A stretch of 64,000 nucleotides of DNA from Lasiodiplodia sp. COLG20. Lineage: Eukaryota > Ascomycota > Dothideomycetes > Botryosphaeriales > Botryosphaeriaceae. This document shows, one piece after another, positions 31,101 to 42,298 of this stretch. The stretch spans positions 8,393,328 to 8,457,327 of the forward strand of contig VNWV01000001.1 of assembly GCA_009801085.1 (NCBI GenBank), written 5' to 3'. Within the stretch, counting starts at the first letter, position 1; each line of letters begins with the position of its first letter. Below the pieces are notes generated by a model that was given only the letters and a program-made list of their open reading frames with translations, was not told the origin of the DNA and searched no databases. The translations under genes and the position numbers were made by a program.

Positions 31101-33590
31101 TTACCCCGCCGCCCTCACGATCCCACCGTCAACGCACCGCGTCCCCTTGGCCACTTTCCCCATTCCCACCCATCCTCCGTGATCGCACATCTCGGACTCG
31201 CCACCTCCCTCGGTACACCTGATGGCCCCCTCCTCGCTGCAATCCCCGTTCGGTCGCGCCCTCACGTAGCGGTCGTCCCTGACGCCCCAAGTGCCGCCGT
31301 TGGCGTTCGGCGGCTCCGTCGCGTTGGCGACGCGCTCGAAGGGTAGGCACATCATGCCGTCGGCGACGGGGCGTAGCCAGCCCCAGGCCCAGCCATTGGG
31401 GGCGAGCGACTTGGGGACCGACGGCGGCGCGGGCTGGTTGCACGTGTAGAAGGACGTGGCGGAGCCGCAGAGGAAGGCGCCGGGCGTACAGGGGAGGTAG
31501 CGCGCGGTGTTGGGGTCCGTGGTGACGTAGCCGGGGCGATCTGAGGGAGATGAGGAGTATGTGGGGGTGGAAGGGGGAGGGGAGTAGTATGAGGCGGAAG
31601 CGGTGGTATTGGCGGATGGGGTGGCTGGGTTGATGCTGTTAGTTTTGCTCGTGAACAAAAAAAAAAGAATCGGATTGATGGCAAATCGCTTTCCAGGTGG
31701 TTAAGACTTACTGCTGCTTACGACTGTCCTCCACGTCGAAGACCCCGTCGCACTTCCAACACACATTGTCGTGCAGTCGTTCACCGGCGCGCAGTAGTCT
31801 CCGGGCATCTCGCAGTCGCACTCCAGGACCGGTGCAGTGCAACTAGCTGGAGGCGGCGGAGCCGTCGAGTACTGGGTGACGACGGGTCTGGGCGGGCAGC
31901 TCGTAGTGGTAGGCATCGCAGCACCATCCTGGGGGCGTCGCTGCGCGGTCTGCTCGCCAAACATATTGAACAGAAGCGATCCCGGACGGGGAAATGATGG
32001 CGAAGACGGCATGTTTTCATTATCTGGGGGCGATAGCGGCGTTGGATTAGAGTCGTTGGGCCTATTTGGAGGGGTGGGCGCGGGGGTCAGGAGGGATTCG
32101 ATGTATGAGTTGATGAGCGACGCCTCTGTGGAGTCTGGAGTCGGCATGATGACGCCGGTCGAAGTGACTCTGCTCGTCACTTGGAGTGTTCTCATCGGGC
32201 TCCTACTGTGCAAAACGGTATTGATGTAGCCTTGAATCTGCGCCGAGAGAGCCGCGCCCTCAGCTCCTGTTGCCGCCGCGGCGCTGGCCGTCATGACTGA
32301 GGCCATGTATTCTTCAACCGCGCTGGTGCGCCCCGGGCTACCTGACCCAGCAGAGACCTCGAAGCCGGCGATGCCAGTGCCATGAGAACCAGCGCGATGG
32401 CGGCTGGCGCGGCCAGGACCATGGGGGCCTTTTGCGGCGCGGGGAGTGGATACATGTTCGGGTCGCCAGGACCGCGATTGCGCGACGCGGAAAGCGGATG
32501 TTGGGTTGAATGGTGGGAACTCCGCTGGTGAGGGTCGCACTTGTGGAGGCTGCACTTGCGGAGGTCGCGCCTGTGGTGGCCGCGCCTGTGATGGCCGCCC
32601 TTGTGGTGGCCGCCCTTGTGAGGGCCGCTCTTGCGGAAACTGCATTGGCGGGTACCGCGGAGGTGAGGACTGCGGTGGCGAGAACTGCGCTGGTGAAGGT
32701 TCCGGTGGTGAGAACTCGGCCGGCGAGGACTCGGCCGGCGATGGCTCGGCTGGTGAGGGCTCTGCTGGTGAAGATTGTGGTGGTGAAGGCGCCGCAGGTG
32801 AGGACTGTGGCGGTGAGATCAGTGGTGGTGAAGACTGTGGTTCTTCGTTTACAGGAGAATCCGAGTTACCACAGGCAGGCGCCGGAATCTCGCAGGCGTC
32901 GCTTCCGGTAGCAGTGGAGGAGGAGCTCATGCCGTTGTTGTAGAGGACATCGGTGCCGGGGTGAGGGTACATCGTGTCGATTCCTTCGGGAGAGACGCAG
33001 CTGTTGATACCCTTGAGGTTGGCGACGTAGAGATTAGGCAGCATGCACAAGTCACCGCCGCTCTGGCCGTCGATATCGACCACTGCGCAGTTCATGTAGA
33101 ATTCGCGGTTACCGGTGTGGTTGATCCATGTCCAGGCAAACAACGCCGTACCAGACGGCGCTGTCATGGGGATGGTGAAGTCCCAAGTGCCGCCGCCCTG
33201 CCCGGGGCAGCCACCGATCATGCTCTTGATAACCTTCCAGGTCTTTCCGTTGTCGTAAGAGAGTGAAATCTGACAAGATCCACCGTTGTGGTTTGCGTAG
33301 CCCTCAACCGTCATGTTGTATGTCTGACCAGCCTGGTAAGTAGCGCTGGCGCTCAGTTTCGCGCTTGCCTGGTCCAGTCCTTTGCATGGAAAGTCGGAGC
33401 CGTCTGACTGCAGGGGAGACTTGATGTTGTAGTCCCTATCCGCCGCGTTGGCAGAATTGGGACTATCCCAGGGCTGCGGCGTTTCCAGTTCCATGTGCGC
33501 ATGGACGAAAGAGAGCAGTGTGCTTGTACATAGTGTTGTCAGTAGTAGAGAGCGTAGGCCGGATCGAGACGTGTCGGTCGTGAGCATCAT
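31101..33590 (-). CDS. Secreted AA11 lytic polysaccharide monooxygenase with C-terminal X278-like domain
   Basis: Copper enzyme that oxidatively cleaves chitin. Two exons (33590-31712, 31624-31101), 800 aa. Signal peptide about 1-31 ends SFVHA, so the mature protein starts with His32, required for the copper brace (HMELETPQPW). The second His is H101 in GYANHNGG and the axial Tyr is Y165 in NREFYMNCAVVDI, a typical AA11 block. A very long Pro/Ser/Glu/Gln-rich linker follows, with tandem SSPAEPSP-type units (DNA about 32640-32870), then more disordered sequence. The last about 130 residues are Cys-rich (CTPGAFLCGSATSFYTC, PVADGMMCLPFERV, GDCSEEGAIRC), matching the C-terminal X278-type module often fused to AA11. 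The donor after GCAGCA and the acceptor AACCCAG (with CTAAC branch) keep the frame. Role: nutrition or cell-wall remodelling. Confidence 0.9.
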
Positions 33591-34279
33591 AATGGCGACT
33601 TGCGAACAAAACAAACAGGACCACAGAAAGAATGTGATGGAGGTGCCCTTGGACGAACAGTGGCTTGCCGGCAAAGATGCAGCTCTTAAGAAAGAAGCAG
33701 CAAGGGAAGTCCCGCAGCTGGCCCCTCCTGCACGGAGGCACCTGCACGTAACGGAATTCACGCGCAGGAAACATAATGGTCAGTTGCGTCGAAAGAGAGT
33801 AGGACGAAAGCGCCAAGCGCAGGCCTAGCCATTGTGGCCATGGACTTCTTCTGGCCAGAGAATCGCATTTTTGGCACGACTGGTCAGGACATGTCGACCA
33901 TTTGCAGTTGTCTTAGGTGGCGGTGGTACGGTCCCTGCAGGTGATGGGGCGAAAGGGATACATTCCTTGCTCTTTTGATCCAGGAATGCTCTCCCTGCCT
34001 CCACCTCGAAGAAAGCAGAACGGCCACAATGCGGCTCTACGATATACAGGGTGGCTGGGGGAGGACAATGACGGCCCTGATGGGCATGGAGATAAGGTTT
34101 CGCACTACTTACGGTGGACACGCGGCATCCAAGTCCTGTTTGCAGCTCTGTCCACCGTTGAACGCCACAACCCAACGGACAGTAAAAATGTATTGCCTGC
34201 CACCAGCAACGTTCCTGCTGTGCCATATCGGGGACGCCGCTTGAATGCAAAGTAAAAATAAACGGCGCAAAGCCCGGCA
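33591..34279. other. Spacer upstream of the LPMO gene
   Basis: LPMO promoter and 3' region of the next gene. Overlapping frames on both strands (33825-34280 minus, 33917-34255 plus) show no domain. No TATA recognised with confidence. Confidence 0.4.
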
Positions 34280-34813
34280 TCAGTCGACCAGAAACTCCTC
34301 TATCTCTTTGTCGCTATCGGCCTCGGCTTCCTCGCGCAGTTTCTGCTCATGGGCTTCGAGCATCTGGCGGACGAACTTGCGCTGGCGAAGCCTAGCCGCG
34401 CGACCCCAGTCATCCTTGTCTTCGTCCTCGCTATCGCTATCGCTGTCGACGCCTGGTATCGCGATCTTGGGCTGCTTTTTTCTTCCGCGCAGGTCGTTCG
34501 CTGACAAAGTTGCGCCAGCTTCGATTTGGTCTGATTGCGAGTCGGCTTGGTGTTGCTTTTTCTGAAGATGCGCTCCCAGCTTCATCAAGTAAGGCCTCAG
34601 CAGGCAATACGCGCCGATGATGGTGACGAGGCGGATGTAGTCGTAAACGCGTAGCTCGCTGAACTGCAGTGGTATCGTTAGCATGTGGGCCGAAAGCTTA
34701 GTAGAGTGGGGAATGCGCACGGCCTTTGTGGTCTGAGTGGTGAAGTTGCTGCTCCAAACGGATAGTAGCGAGAGGATGTCCGTAGCGCCTCCGTCGTGCT
34801 GCTGCGCGGCCAT
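34280..34813 (-). CDS. Pga2-like protein-trafficking membrane protein
   Basis: Single exon, 177 aa. One hydrophobic segment (about 56-78: VYDYIRLVTIIGAYCLLRPY) is followed by LMKLGAHLQKKQ. A charged cytosolic tail carries a Ser/Asp/Glu tract (DSDSDSEDEDKDDWGRAARLRQRKF) and a coiled coil ending IEEFLVD. This order matches fungal Pga2 proteins, ER/nuclear-envelope proteins required for processing and transport of Gas1 and alkaline phosphatase in yeast. Identity rests on the RPYLMKLGAHLQ region and the overall layout. Divergent from the MHF1-like gene, with only 269 bp between start codons. Confidence 0.8.
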   Translation of the reverse strand: MAAQQHDGGATDILSLLSVWSSNFTTQTTKAVRIPHSTKLSAHMLTIPLQFSELRVYDYIRLVTIIGAYCLLRPYLMKLGAHLQKKQHQADSQSDQIEAGATLSANDLRGRKKQPKIAIPGVDSDSDSEDEDKDDWGRAARLRQRKFVRQMLEAHEQKLREEAEADSDKEIEEFLVD

Positions 34814-35082
34814 CGTGTCGTCGTTTGATAATTCTTCGCAAGCCGCCTTCGGTCTGGTGCGAAAATCTCACCCTTTCAAAGTACTGTCGTGGGGAAGCGC
34901 GGTGTGTTGTAGGTGAGCTTGAGGGTTTGCGCCAGTCTAGAATCCCACCAGCTAGGTCCCCGCTTGAAGAAGCAATGACGCACCCCTGCCAATAATCGCT
35001 CCACGGGACAGACGCGTCCCCGTCGCGTCTCCCCCGACCAAACAACGTCGCCCGTTCCTAACCGCCCAGCCACCCACACACT
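34814..35082. promoter_or_regulatory. Compact divergent promoter, Pga2 / MHF1
   Basis: 269 bp between start codons. No TATA seen. Both genes must initiate from this short region. Confidence 0.45.
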
Positions 35083-35748
35083 ATGGCCGAGCACGATGAC
35101 GAAGAGGCGGCAGCTCAGAAGGAAGAGGTGAGTCTGCAACAGCAACTCACAGACACCGACATGGAGCTAATTTTTCCCTTCCAGCGCCTCAAATCCGCCC
35201 TCTGGTATAGCATCGGCCAGTTCGTCGACAACCAATGCCAACTCAAAGACCACAATGCGACGCCTCAATTTATCGGCGCGCTGACCGAGCTGGTCTGGAC
35301 GCAGATTGGTAAAGCCAAACTCCTCGAATCCACGAGAAACTCAACCATCCAGAAAGAAAAAACGAAACCTTTCATCTCACCGCCATCCTAATATAATTAT
35401 ACTGTCGATAAGGCGCGTCCGTAACTAATAAGAAACGCCATGGTCATAGAATCCGCCTCTCGCGACCTATCCACATTCGCCCGCCACGCCGGCCGCGCCC
35501 AGGTCAACACAGCTGACGTTCTGCTTCTCGCGCGGCGAAACGAAGGTCTGGAAGCGCTGCTGCGCCAATTCGTCGACGAGTACCGCGCCGAGAGAAGTAA
35601 CGATACTGAGACTGCGAATCGTCGGAGTAATAGTAACACCGCTGGCCGAGGTAGAGGTAGAGGCAGAGGTGGTGCTGCTGCTGCGAGAGGAAGGGCCCGA
35701 GGGAGAGGTCGAGGGAGGGGAAGGGGTGGCGCTGCTGGTGCTGGATGA
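35083..35748 (+). CDS. MHF1: CENP-S / MHF1 histone-fold protein with RG-rich tail
   Basis: Histone-fold partner of CENP-X/MHF2, acting at kinetochores and with FANCM-type helicases at stalled forks. Three exons (35083-35127, 35185-35308, 35450-35748), 155 aa. Splicing rebuilds RLKSALWYSIGQFVDNQC, TPQFIGALTELVWTQIE and SASRDLSTFARHAGRAQVNT, the conserved family core. The intron 1 acceptor is TTCCAG; intron 2 has the branch CTAAT and ends CATAG. ADVLLLARRNEGLEALLRQF completes the fold. After residue about 120 the tail is almost only Gly/Arg/Ala (GRGRGRG units), which is not needed for the fold and could bind DNA or RNA. No MHF2 gene is in the window. Confidence 0.93.
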
Positions 35749-36695
35749 AAACTATCAGGATATCACGGGTAGTGAGGAACAAGGAATACGGGGTGCGGGG
35801 ACACAGGCAGCCTGCAGCTGGCTCGAAATGGAAAGAGGAAGAATATCACGGGTACGCTGGACAGTGGAAGGTTGAGTTAAGTGGACACGATCATGAGATG
35901 CGTGTGCACGTGCATTGGTACCTGGCATCTCACAGCTGGCACACCTTTATCAGAGAGGAGGGACGAAAGGATGGAAAAAAGAAAAGTCATTATCTGTGGC
36001 GGTGCATCTTTGCACGGTGGGAACCCCGAGCTTAGGTGCACGCTGAAACATGTGACGGGCCAATACAGGTGGAGGCTCAGTGGGTTGTTGAGAAACGATC
36101 GTCACACTCCGTGCACAGAGCTGGAGCTGGAGCAAAGAGCTCACCGCAACAGCGCGCCTGATTTGTCATGTGTGGTGGAGACTTTATCGGTTGTTGCGGA
36201 GACTGCACAAGAAAAACCGGGTATCAGGGGAAGAGCCCTTGTCTTCATACCACGGGATGCGTTTGGTTAACATTTTCCATTCAAGTCAAAGGATCGGCTG
36301 CAACACCTGTGATAGGTGTGAAAACCTATTTCTCGAACCAATTCGTTATCATTAACTATTCCCACGATGATCATCCGCCTCATAGAAATGGCATTAACAG
36401 CTGTCCCTTCATCGTCTGCCGCTAGGAACTATCTTCATAAAGCCCGCTCTCTTCGATCGTAAAAACAAAAACTCAGCGCTGTTGCTGTGGTATCCAGTGT
36501 TTGCTTTTCATAACACAATTAAGAATTGAAGTGACGCCTGCATCCGGAAAACAAGACGCATCAGGGTGCAGGTTTCACGTAAGGTAAAGGAATCCGAGGC
36601 TCCGGGGAAACGGAGATGAGACATGGCAATACTTCCGTCGCATTTCGACGCAATCAATACGTTTCGAATGGAAGTCGCGAGCAGTGGCCAACGCG
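35749..36695. other. Convergent spacer
   Basis: About 0.95 kb between the MHF1 and MARVEL stop codons. Small overlapping frames only. No RNA gene or repeat recognised. Confidence 0.4.
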
Positions 36696-37640
36696 TTAGT
36701 AGTGTGCGTTGGTCTTCTCGTAGCCGTAAGGGTTGGAAGTGGGGCCGGTGCCGGGAGCAGCGTAGCTACCGGTGTAGCCGGCGTCAGGTTTGTAGGTCTG
36801 GTAGGTGTGCGAGTTGCCGCCTCCAACGGTGGAGCCGGTGTAGGCGGTCTCGCCACTGGGCCTAGTGTCGACGTTGGGGCCACCGACGGCGCTGGCGGCG
36901 GGAGCACCCGCGCCGTAGGCACCCAGCTCGGAGTCGCCGTTGTCGCCAGGGGTCCTCTTTTTGCTGCGCCTCCAGAAAGCAGCGCCCTTGCCGCTGCCAG
37001 AGGTGTAGTTGTTGGCAGGCGACGGGCCGTAGCGCTTCTCCTTCTGGTGGCGGCGAGCGAACCAGAATTGGCAGACGGCGGCAAAGAGGAACAGGAATCT
37101 AAAAAAAAAAAAAAAAAATCAATATCGTGTAGAACGACAAGAGCATGTGTTGTGTACTTACGCTCCGATGATAGAAACGGCGAAGCATGCCTTGTTGAAA
37201 CGGCAGGCAGTGCCGTAGCTGGCCTGGTAAGTGAACTGGTCGCCGTCACCGGTTCCAAAGCCATTTTTGCCAAAGCCCTCGCCAGTTTCAGCGTTGCCGC
37301 GACCGAGAGGAGTGTCGACAATGCCGGTGCAGCTGTTGACGCCATCACGAGTGAGGACGGCAATGGCAATGAAAGCGCCGCAGAAGGCAACATCGAGAAC
37401 CATGCCCAGGAAGGCAAGGATGCGGACGCCGCCGAGGCATGGAGTGAGGACGATAGCCAGAATGGTGTATACAACGCCTACACCTGCGATACCCTCGACG
37501 GCCTTTAGCCAGTTGGCGATGGGTCGATCCCGGTCGGCCAAGACGGCCATGAAGTAGGAGTAGAAACCGAGGATGATGGCTGAGCAGCAGAAGCACAGCA
37601 TGTACGGGAAAGTCCCGAGGAGGCGACCGAAGAAACCCAT
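36696..37640 (-). CDS. MARVEL-domain four-helix membrane protein
   Basis: Two exons (37640-37162, 37098-36696), 293 aa. Four hydrophobic segments are visible: about 9-34, 50-68, 73-96 and 150-174, the last crossing the intron (SIIGA to FLFLFAAVCQFWF). A luminal loop with Cys residues lies between helices 3 and 4. The cytosolic tail is Gly/Tyr/Ser/Thr-rich (NPYGYEKTNAHY at the end). This is the layout of fungal MARVEL/SUR7-like membrane-organising proteins at the cell periphery. The intron has 18 T directly before its AG, an extreme polypyrimidine tract. The exact role is unknown. Confidence 0.82.
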
Positions 37641-38899
37641 CGCGACGGAACTAGGCGCAATGGGCCGGTGTTGAGATGCGAAGGAAAGAGGTCGAAAGCA
37701 CTGGCGTGTGCGCCGGGAAGTTGGTGGGCTGGATGCCGGAATGCGTGGCAGGTGATAGCCAAGCCAGGAGGAGAGGCGGAGAGACTTTGGATTAAATGTG
37801 TGACGGGCGAGAAAATGACGCAGCGATCAAGCACAGGCACGACCAGGAAGCCCACATTTTGTGTTGCTTCGTTCTCCAGACTGGTGTGGTGATCGACGCC
37901 TGCCTGTCGTCATGTGGAGCTGCGCTTTGCAGGGGCCGCTCACGCGCGAGCTGCTTGCGGCCTAGCGCCGCCGGCGCACACGCACTTCTGTGGCTGTGGA
38001 GAAGCGACGCCACAGATTTGCCATCCAGGCTGTGAGAAGACGGCCGGCCCAAGACACCAGTGGCAGCCAAGAACCTATCAGCTGGCTCTCGCTGCGCCCT
38101 CCGCCAGCCTTGCTTTCCCCTGGCGCACACTTCCAGCCGTGCCTGGATCCCGAAAACGAGCTCGCTCAATCAAAACCCGACGTCACAGCGCCGCCTGCTG
38201 CGAGACTGTGACGTCTCCGCATCTCCGCCTCTGGTTGCGCTATCTTCAGTGAACCAGACATTACTTATCATTTCCCGGAACTACACCATCACCCGGTCGC
38301 TCTCCTGCATCTCTCGATGACGCTGTTGTACAACAAGCTCTGCGACAGCCCATGCCGCTGCAGAGTTTCCCTGTTTTGATGAGCGAGATAGCCAGGGCTG
38401 CACGTGCGCATCGTCCCGCTGAATGCCTCATCTCGCTTCCGTCTCGCCTGGCCCTGTTACCGAGCACCATCTCTCTGTGGAATGCATCAGCTGCGAAGTC
38501 TAATCCTTGGAGCTGGAAACGGGGATCCAACTTCATACAAAGATGAAACCGTTGTCCTTGCTGGATGGTTCACTTTGTCTTTCCCTCATCAGTCACGCAT
38601 ACTTCACCACACACCTGCTCGTTGATAACGTCATAGGCTCATTTATCCATTACCATCGCCATTTTATCTACGGATCCCGGCTAGCTCGAGCTCACCTTGC
38701 TTCGGCTCGAACCAAGAATTGCCCTAGCGCGTAGTCGAGGGTCCAGATCTGGCCCACCACGCCTTCTAGAAGGATTCCCACGAGCTACGGAAAAGTCGGC
38801 CCGCACGGCACGCCACATCTCCGCTACCGTTATTAGCTCTGGCTCAAACCAGACGGCCTGCGGCCAGCTAATATGTATCCACGAGCCCTACAGACAAAT
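37641..38899. other. Upstream region of the MARVEL gene
   Basis: GC-rich to mixed sequence with many short overlapping frames (60-125 codons) and no domain. Presumably the promoter of the MARVEL gene. Confidence 0.4.
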
Positions 38900-39960
38900 T
38901 TCACCCTGAAAATCATCAAAGAGTCATGCGATGAGGTACCACAATTCTACACGAGCATGGCGAAAGTAGCGCTATCATAGACACCGTATCCCAGCTCCTC
39001 TCGAAGCCAATAGCTTCTCCGCCCGATCAGCATTTCACTGGTTTTGGTCCCAGGGATAAGCCGACAGCATAATTGGAAATTGGCGTTGTCGTCTCTAAGC
39101 TGAACTAAACATCAGTCAACTAAATTATCACTTCTGACCACACCACAACAAACCTATACCCGCTACTTAACACCATAATAAATAATATTCTCTATATACC
39201 AGTTTGCTAAAAGCTCATTACTCGTATTACCTCCCCCGTATGCAGATTTCTACATAGAACGATGGCTTCGGGCTCGAATTGCCTTTTCACTCACCCAACC
39301 AGTCTGCGAGAGGCAGGGATAAGGATCTGCCCTTTAGTACTACATGCTGGTGTTAATATTTAGTTCTAGAAGGACTACCCGAGAAGATTGCCATCCGAGT
39401 TATAGAAACGACATGATAAAATAGCAGGCCTGCTCAATAACTTAGTAACAAGGCTTAGTAGCGGGTAATAAAGAGTTCAACTTTGCTAAACTTTTACTAC
39501 AACACTGACTCTATCGGTTGGGTTCAAGAACTGAAACCAGAGCAGAAGCCGAAGTAGATTCACGCTCTAATATGGATCCCGCTATTATTTTTACTAGCCT
39601 TCGGCAGTAATGCCTTTTCGTGTATAAATTATAAGTATCTTTGTCGAAGCAAACGGTAGTTTTAAACCAAGCCGTGCACAAGCAAACAGACTTTCAAGGG
39701 AACAAGCAAACAACAGAAAGGTCTTTAAAGACTACTAGGTAGCCTCTATATAGCCATTTCAGCGATCGCTTTCATTATATACTATGTTCCAGCAATTGGA
39801 CGGTAATTTAGTATATATGATTATAGAGTCAGATCAGATTCCAGCCCCGGATAGTCAACCCATAGCTTCTGTTCTGGGTGCGGCCCACAGAATGATTGAG
39901 ACAGAGGCTGTTCTAGAACTATGTTTCATGAAGTCCAGTAATATCCGCTAGGATAAGTGT
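38900..39960. other. AT-rich, ORF-free block (possible decayed transposon)
   Basis: About 1 kb with many TA steps and stretches such as TAATAAATAATATT, and no open frame of 60 codons in any frame, unlike the GC-rich flanks. This is what repeat-induced point mutation leaves behind, but no recognisable transposon protein, LTR or inverted end is left. It also contains CTAGCCTTCGGCAGTAATGC near 39595, resembling the end motif of the MITE-like elements. Confidence 0.45.
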
Positions 39961-40264
39961 TACAATCATGGTTGCTATCATACAGCTTCGCAATCGCCTG
40001 CCACCTCTCCGGGGTGTCAGTGAAAGTCACCTGCAAGTTAACACAGCACAACAACTCCGCCCCAGCAATACTTTCTCATTCACATGCCGCCATAGAAGGG
40101 TCCGTGCATGTCTGCCTGGCCCTGTTGTCGCGTTCTACTTCCCACTACAGCCGTTTCTTCTTCTCTTCCTTCTTCTTCCTCGGCGCCATTCTGGCACCAC
40201 TGCACACTCACAAATCATCTCCGTGTAGCCACCGTGCTATCGGTACAGCGAGAGCCACGACGCC

Positions 40265-42298
40265 ATGACGAACGCGAAGCGGAAGCGAAACAGCGAAGAT
40301 GACTACGACGAGAACGAGGCGCCAAGTCGCAAACGCGCCTCCACGGTCAATCCTTACAGCGCACTCCGACCGTCTTATCACAGCAAGAACATGCAGGAGC
40401 CCAGCATGCCGACTCCACACAAGCGTAGCTGCCAGGGAGCTGCCCATGGTGCACCGAATCCAGGAGTGCAACAGCGGAAGAAGAGGCTACCGGCGCATCA
40501 GACACCCACTTCCAGGTTGAACACCGCCTCCAGCACACATGAACATACCCAAGCCAGTCTGTCCACCAATGCAACGAGTGCAAGCACGACCACCGAGTCA
40601 AACCCTTTGTTCCGCACTGGCTTGGTTGGCACCAGACGCGACCCAAGCTTTTCAAGATTGCAGAATGGCCCAAAGAAGCGTAAGCGTCCGTCTGAAGAGG
40701 ACGCAAACGCGCCGAGTCGACCAAAGAAGATTTCACGTCCGGACATCACAGGACTATCGCATCCGAAGACAGCACCACGTCCGCGAGTGTCGTGTCTGCC
40801 GCGTCTGAAGAACACAGGACTCCATGGTACTACCAGCTACCCACAGCACATCCACAAGCTTCCCACCGAGATTGCTCTTCAAGTGTTTTCTTATATGGAG
40901 GACAAAGATGTCGCCATGGTTCGTTCCACATCCAAGTGGTTCCATGTCAACATGTCCGACCGCTTCGCCGAGTATTGTACTCAGACGCTCGAGAAGAAGA
41001 CGGAGTTCAAAGACAACAGATGGGAATTGTCCCTCACAAGGTCATCCATGAACCAGCTATTGCTCATCTGCCGCATCCCGCGCCTCGCGCATCTCATCAC
41101 AAGCGTCAACATCAATTTCGACTGTCCTAACCAGGCTGGCGTCAGGCTGTTCGACAAAATCGAGCGTGCGTACCAAAATGCCGCAGCGGCGGACAGGAAG
41201 TCGGTCCTCCGGGGATTCAATACGCTCAAATCGCTCCCTGACGACAAGTTGTTCCGCCGCTTTCGGCAAGAGAAACGTCTATACGAGTGTGATTACAGAG
41301 AGCACACGATGGACACTGCCACGGGAGATGACCTATCGATGCTGGTCGAAGTCTTCAAAGAGCTCACGCACGTTAAGAATATTCGGATTGGAGGCTGGAA
41401 CAAGGACATGCGGGTCGATCACAATGACCTGATGTTAGCTAAAAGGCGCAATCTCGAGGAATGCTTTTATATGCTCCCTCTTATGACTATCTACAACGCA
41501 GATGAGCAGCTCTTAGCGGAAACGCATGACGGCTGTTTGCAGCATGTATTCAAGAGGACCATGGCGGCGCTTAGCTCATCCAAGTTGATGCTCGACAGCC
41601 TCACAGTCGACCCCGTCATACACGGGCACAATTTCAGCTCAGGGCTACTAACATCTAACAACATGATCAACAGCGATTGCCTTAGAGGTCTGGAAGAAAG
41701 CTTTTTCTCCTTGAAGAAGCTGGAGTTTCGTTTGTGGCCCTGTTGGGATGATCATCAAAACGACTTTGACGCAATGCCATACTGGAAATTATTGCAGTTT
41801 GCGCCAAACCTCGAAAGCGTTCATATTCGATGGGAGGAATCTCAATATTCGCTCTCACGGGGGTTCAACGAGACTCTTGCGCGCTATCGTTCACCTCGAC
41901 TGCACAGCATCAAGCTGAGCACAATGATGATCAGCATCGAGGCGCTGTTCGAATTCCTCAAAGGACACAAAGATTCCCTGCGCCGACTTAGTTTACGGGA
42001 TGTGACTCTAGTTGGCGGGGCATGGGCGCGCATTTGGGCGTTGCTAAAACATGAAGTCCAGCTCGAGAATGCTTTCTTTGGATCGTTGGACGAACACCAG
42101 CCGCGTGGGTCTATTACTTTTCCATGGAAATCGGATCCCGATCCCTTGTCTGTAGACAAGAAGAGAGCTCTTCAACTAGGTCCGGACGACAGTGGATTTG
42201 TTGACGATGGTGATGCCCGCATGGCGATAGTGGAAAGGGAGGTAGCCGACGGCCTTGACAAATTGGTTAGGCTGTCCGTTGTTGAGCCTTTCCGTTAG
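40265..42298 (+). CDS. F-box protein
   Basis: Single exon, 677 aa. The first about 190 residues are basic and low-complexity with nuclear-localisation-like KRKR clusters (AKRKRNSEDD, GPKKRKRPSEED). An F-box lies at about 197-235 (HKLPTEIALQVFSYMEDKDVAMV...), expected to bind Skp1 in an SCF ubiquitin ligase. The remaining about 430 residues look ordered and weakly leucine-rich (for example LKKLEFRLWPCWDD, HSIKLSTMMISIEALFEFLKGH), consistent with a degenerate repeat substrate-binding domain as in many fungal F-box proteins. The ATG at 40265 follows a CT-rich leader. Substrate unknown. Confidence 0.85.
   Translation: MTNAKRKRNSEDDYDENEAPSRKRASTVNPYSALRPSYHSKNMQEPSMPTPHKRSCQGAAHGAPNPGVQQRKKRLPAHQTPTSRLNTASSTHEHTQASLSTNATSASTTTESNPLFRTGLVGTRRDPSFSRLQNGPKKRKRPSEEDANAPSRPKKISRPDITGLSHPKTAPRPRVSCLPRLKNTGLHGTTSYPQHIHKLPTEIALQVFSYMEDKDVAMVRSTSKWFHVNMSDRFAEYCTQTLEKKTEFKDNRWELSLTRSSMNQLLLICRIPRLAHLITSVNINFDCPNQAGVRLFDKIERAYQNAAAADRKSVLRGFNTLKSLPDDKLFRRFRQEKRLYECDYREHTMDTATGDDLSMLVEVFKELTHVKNIRIGGWNKDMRVDHNDLMLAKRRNLEECFYMLPLMTIYNADEQLLAETHDGCLQHVFKRTMAALSSSKLMLDSLTVDPVIHGHNFSSGLLTSNNMINSDCLRGLEESFFSLKKLEFRLWPCWDDHQNDFDAMPYWKLLQFAPNLESVHIRWEESQYSLSRGFNETLARYRSPRLHSIKLSTMMISIEALFEFLKGHKDSLRRLSLRDVTLVGGAWARIWALLKHEVQLENAFFGSLDEHQPRGSITFPWKSDPDPLSVDKKRALQLGPDDSGFVDDGDARMAIVEREVADGLDKLVRLSVVEPFR

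Noticed and set aside
38697..38760. Possible minus-strand tRNA (GGTTCGAGCC)
   Set aside because: Upstream sequence does not give a D arm or a 7-bp acceptor stem.
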